Source: CAWIVH01 sp963839475 (GTDB lineage Bacteria > Acidobacteriota > UBA6911). Taken from it: a stretch of DNA of 64,000 nucleotides. The notes beneath the pieces are model-generated. The model was not told the DNA's origin. It ran no database searches and was given only the letters and a program-made list of their open reading frames with translations. How positions within the stretch are numbered: the first letter of the stretch is position 1; the number at the start of each line of letters is the position of its first letter. Shown piece after piece: positions 61,928 to 64,000 of the stretch. The position numbers were made by a program, and so were the translations under genes. The stretch covers positions 496,001-560,000 of the forward strand of contig CAWIVH010000013.1 of assembly GCA_963839475.1 (NCBI GenBank), written 5' to 3'.

Positions 61928-62221
61928 ATGCGCATCAAAATGGAAAGGACGGGAGGGTTCGCGGGTATTCGTGTGGAGAGGGACATCGACTCGGACAAGC
62001 TTGCCCCAGCGGATGCGGCGCAGCTGGAGCGGCTCCTTCGAAAATCCCATTTTTTCGAATTGCCGGCCGAACTGAGAAATCCCGGGCCCGGGCCTGATAG
62101 GTTTCATTACCGCCTGACCGTCGAGTCAGAGCAGGGCGCGCGGACGATCGAAGCTCCCGAGTCTGCAGTTTCCGGGTCGCTTCGGGACCTCCTGCATTGG
62201 ATTGAAACCCGACCCAAATAA
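61928..62221 (+). CDS. Emfourin-like protease inhibitor
   Basis: 97 aa, with GAGGAG before the ATG. It matches the emfourin pattern: MERTGGFAGIRVERDIDSDKL at the start, LERLLRKSHFFELPAELRNP, and DRFHYRLTVES followed by TIEAPESAV and a helical end LRDLLHWI. Emfourin is known to bind and inhibit protealysin-like M4 proteases, and genes of this type usually lie next to the protease. Here a helicase gene intervenes, but the M4 gene is in the same 5-kb region. The stop is the first base-triplet before the repeat that follows. Confidence 0.85.
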   Translation: MRIKMERTGGFAGIRVERDIDSDKLAPADAAQLERLLRKSHFFELPAELRNPGPGPDRFHYRLTVESEQGARTIEAPESAVSGSLRDLLHWIETRPK

Positions 62222-62302
62222 AAACACAGAGACACAAAGAATCCAGAGAATAGGGGTAATGAATCTCCGGATCCTCTGTGCCTCTGTGTTTTTTCTGAAA
62301 TA
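62220..62302. repeat. CGCAGAG-family palindrome behind the emfourin-like gene
   Basis: Left arm AAAAACACAGAGACACAAAG, right arm CTCTGTGCCTCTGTGTTTTT with T6. It directly follows the stop codon and could end transcription from the helicase-emfourin unit. Confidence 0.75.
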
Positions 62303-62333
62303 TTTTTCCGGGGCATGAAACTTCACGGGTGTT

Positions 62334-62840
62334 ATGACTCGAAAGACGCCCGTAGCATTTCTGCTTGGCCTATGCGTTGCTGCTCCGGTCCTCGCCCTAA
62401 TACTCATCCATAACTGGTCCCAGGGGGCCCGCGGGCTCGAGACTGGCTCGGCTCTCCCCGAGACCGAACTCCTGACCCTGGACCGCCGCGTCGTCCATAC
62501 CGCCGGCTGGCGGGGCAGTCCGACCCTACTGGTGCTCTACCAATCCACCTGTGCTGCCTGTTCGGCGGAAATCAGGATTCTGAAAAGCCTGGCCCCTTCA
62601 TTTCCGACTATCCGGTTCGTCCTGCTGGCTCTGGATCGTCTCCCGCCGCAGGTCGATGTTCCCTTCGAGCTCCTGATGGATCCCTCGGGGGCGTTTGTGC
62701 GCCGCGCCCGCCGCATGATCGTGCCGGTAATTTATGCTCTGGATCCCGGGGGGCGTGTGCGCGAGGCTGCCGTCGGGCAGCGATCCTTAAAGGAGATTCG
62801 CAATATGCTGCAGCGCCTGGCGATGGAGAATCAGCCATGA
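62334..62840 (+). CDS. Membrane-anchored redoxin (TlpA-like)
   Basis: 168 aa. An N-terminal membrane anchor (about 7-26) puts the thioredoxin fold in the periplasm. Active site STCAACSAE with C73 and C76 (a CAAC motif), cis-proline in VPVIYALDPGG. The size and anchor match TlpA/ResA-type thiol-disulfide proteins involved in cytochrome c maturation or protein folding. Start overlaps the next gene's start region by 4 bp (ATGA at 62837-62840). Confidence 0.85.
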   Translation: MTRKTPVAFLLGLCVAAPVLALILIHNWSQGARGLETGSALPETELLTLDRRVVHTAGWRGSPTLLVLYQSTCAACSAEIRILKSLAPSFPTIRFVLLALDRLPPQVDVPFELLMDPSGAFVRRARRMIVPVIYALDPGGRVREAAVGQRSLKEIRNMLQRLAMENQP

Positions 62841-63548
62841 GATGGATCTGGCAACGGCTTGTCTGCCTGGTGGAGGCTTCACATTCCCCAGAACGGGCAT
62901 TCGACCACCGGGTAAGTGGAGCCAGCTGGACGGTGCCGTTCATCGTGTTTGCTTTCATGTTCCTTGCCATTTCCAGGATCCAGGCGCCGATGCAGTTCGA
63001 GTGGGCGGAGGCCCGACTGGAGGCCGCCGGGGCTCCGGCAGAGCGCGCAGCGGAGTCGGTGGAAAGGATGCGGAGCGCGAACCTTTTGGGAATTGTGATC
63101 GTTCCGTTGCTGTTGCTTGTGCGCTGGATCACGTTTGCACTGCTGATCTGGCTTGTGGCTGGGCTCTGGTCGGCACCGTTGGAGCTCGATGCTGCCATAG
63201 GGGTTGTGGCGTTTTCATACACGCCGATTCTGGTGCGCGATGCGGCTGCATGTACTCGTCTTGCTCCTGCGCGGGTCGGCTGCTCGCGCAGGGCCCGGCG
63301 GATTGGATGTGGCGCTTGGATTGAACCTGCTTTTTCCCGGGGCGGGGATGCCGTGGGCGTCGGCTCTGGGGAACATCAACCTATTTGAGATCTGGTACCT
63401 GGCTCTGCTGGCGACCGGAGTGGCGGCTGCCACGGGGGGCGGAAGGAAGAGAGGGTGGATGATTGTGCTGCCGGTGTGGGCTTTTGTGTTGCTCTTCCAG
63501 CTTGCCTTCCTCGCCCTCACCCTCCCCCTGACCAATCGTTACTTTTAG
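62837..63548 (+). pseudogene. YIP1-like membrane protein, interrupted by one frameshift
   Basis: Two overlapping frames make one protein. The first (62837 on) gives the YIP1-type start FDHRVSGASWTVPFIVFAFM and membrane helices up to VAFSYTPILVRDA; the second, from about 63246, continues LHVLVLLLRGSAARAGPGG with the remaining helices and ends LTLPLTNRYF at 63548. Removing one G near 63244-63245 would restore a 236-residue protein with five or so helices. Either a real frameshift mutation or a sequencing error. The family is thought to act in membrane organisation. Confidence 0.7.
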
Positions 63549-63565
63549 GTGATGAGGAGATTTCG

Positions 63566-63871
63566 ATGCATAACCTCTCGAGGCAGATAAGTGGACCAGC
63601 GATTGAAGTGCGTGGGCAACTTGGTCCTGGCCTGCTGGAATCCGTCTATGAATATTGCCTGGTTTCGGAGATGGACTCCCGCGGGACTAGGGCTGCTCAG
63701 CAAGTATCAATCCCCGTAAAATACAAGGGACGTATCCTCGCCCCACTTCAGCTCCCACAACTGCTTTCCTATGTGCGCGTGGCTGGTTTCCAACTCGGGC
63801 TACTGATCCAATTCAACGAAGTACGGTTCAAAGATGGTATCCGCAGGGTGGTAAATGAACTTATTGGATAA
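63566..63871 (+). pseudogene. GxxExxY protein with its middle deleted
   Basis: 101 aa from the ATG at 63566. The start SRQISGPAIEVRGQLGPGLLESVYEYCLVSEM and the end FQLGLLIQFNEVRFKDGIRRVVNELI are typical of GxxExxY proteins, which are thought to be PD-(D/E)xK nuclease-like. The usual middle, about 25 residues that carry the D and ExK motif, is missing between VKYKGRILAPLQL and PQLLSYV. The frame is kept. The protein probably cannot cut nucleic acid. It may be a degraded gene or a shortened variant. Confidence 0.6.
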
Positions 63872-63879
63872 GCATAAAA

Positions 63880-63981
63880 ATGCCAACGGAAAGGCGCCGA
63901 GTACGCGAAAGACTGCAAAGAAAAATGCCTCTGCGGTCCTTTGTATCCTTTGCGTCTCTGCGTTTGCGGTTCTCTGTGCCG
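63880..63981. repeat. CGCAGAG-family palindrome at the window end
   Basis: Left arm TGCCAACGGAAAGGCGCCGA to GCAAAG (63880-63919) and right arm CTCTGCGGTCCTTTGTATCC to TTCTCTGTGCCGC. As in lolA, one frame of the right arm reads as a hydrophobic run (LCILCVSAFAVLCAAV). Confidence 0.7.
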
Positions 63982-64000
63982 CTGTGATTGCGGTCATGGG

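Overview
The window looks like a chromosomal segment of an Acidobacteriota bacterium, probably a soil or environmental lineage. The coding sequence is fairly GC-rich. One gene carries a von Willebrand A domain of the type named after Acidobacteria (8069-10165). Around it are a DUF5107/TPR protein, a Tat-exported Gfo/Idh/MocA oxidoreductase, a SWIM-type SNF2 helicase, an FKP-type fucokinase/pyrophosphorylase and a secreted beta-propeller protein, a mix common in that phylum. No rRNA, phage module, plasmid gene or CRISPR array was seen. The taxonomic assignment is an inference from gene content.

Layout. 1-4.8 kb: an AT-richer edge with a secreted glycosidase-like protein, a complete IS5-family element with recognisable terminal inverted repeats, and tRNA-Arg(TCT). 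5-20 kb: FkbM methyltransferase, an ABC permease/ATPase pair, the VWA protein, a thioredoxin-like protein, a VOC protein, the DUF5107/TPR protein, an FKBP, a Gfo/Idh/MocA oxidoreductase, a dihaem cytochrome c and a sodium:solute symporter. 20-24.6 kb: a stress operon clpB-htpX-grpE. 24.6-31 kb: a peptide-use block (M29-like aminopeptidase, MFS transporter, PepD, OPT oligopeptide transporter). 31-37.7 kb: ileS-lspA-lolA, an inositol monophosphatase, a YqeY-like protein, a deoxyribosyltransferase-like protein and thymidine kinase. 37.7-56.3 kb: a secreted propeller protein and uvrC, then a nucleotide-sugar neighbourhood (three stand-alone or fused nucleotidyltransferases, GDP-mannose dehydratase, FKP, RfbC) with pgsA, AMMECR1, Usp and a site-2 protease between. 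56.3-64 kb: a HAD phosphatase, a protealysin-like M4 protease, a small ORF, the SNF2 helicase, an emfourin-like protease inhibitor, a redoxin, a frameshifted YIP1-like membrane protein and a GxxExxY protein with its centre missing.

The strongest unexplained signal lies between the genes. Two dispersed repeat families punctuate most of the window. One is a compact element of about 156-178 bp (five copies) whose ends are inverted arrays of a GATTGCG-like heptad around a diverged core, so it looks like a MITE. The other (about thirteen full or half copies) is an imperfect palindrome built from CGCAGAG/CACAGAG words. Copies of the second family run into genes: they encode the signal peptide of the LolA-like protein and the C-terminal tails of PgsA and UvrC. 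A second pattern is an extended -10 box, TGn-TAnnnT, which at five genes lies only 6-10 nt before the start codon and implies leaderless or nearly leaderless mRNAs. Other points of interest are a kinase-uridylyltransferase fusion with the reverse domain order of FKP, and a protealysin/emfourin pair split by a helicase gene.
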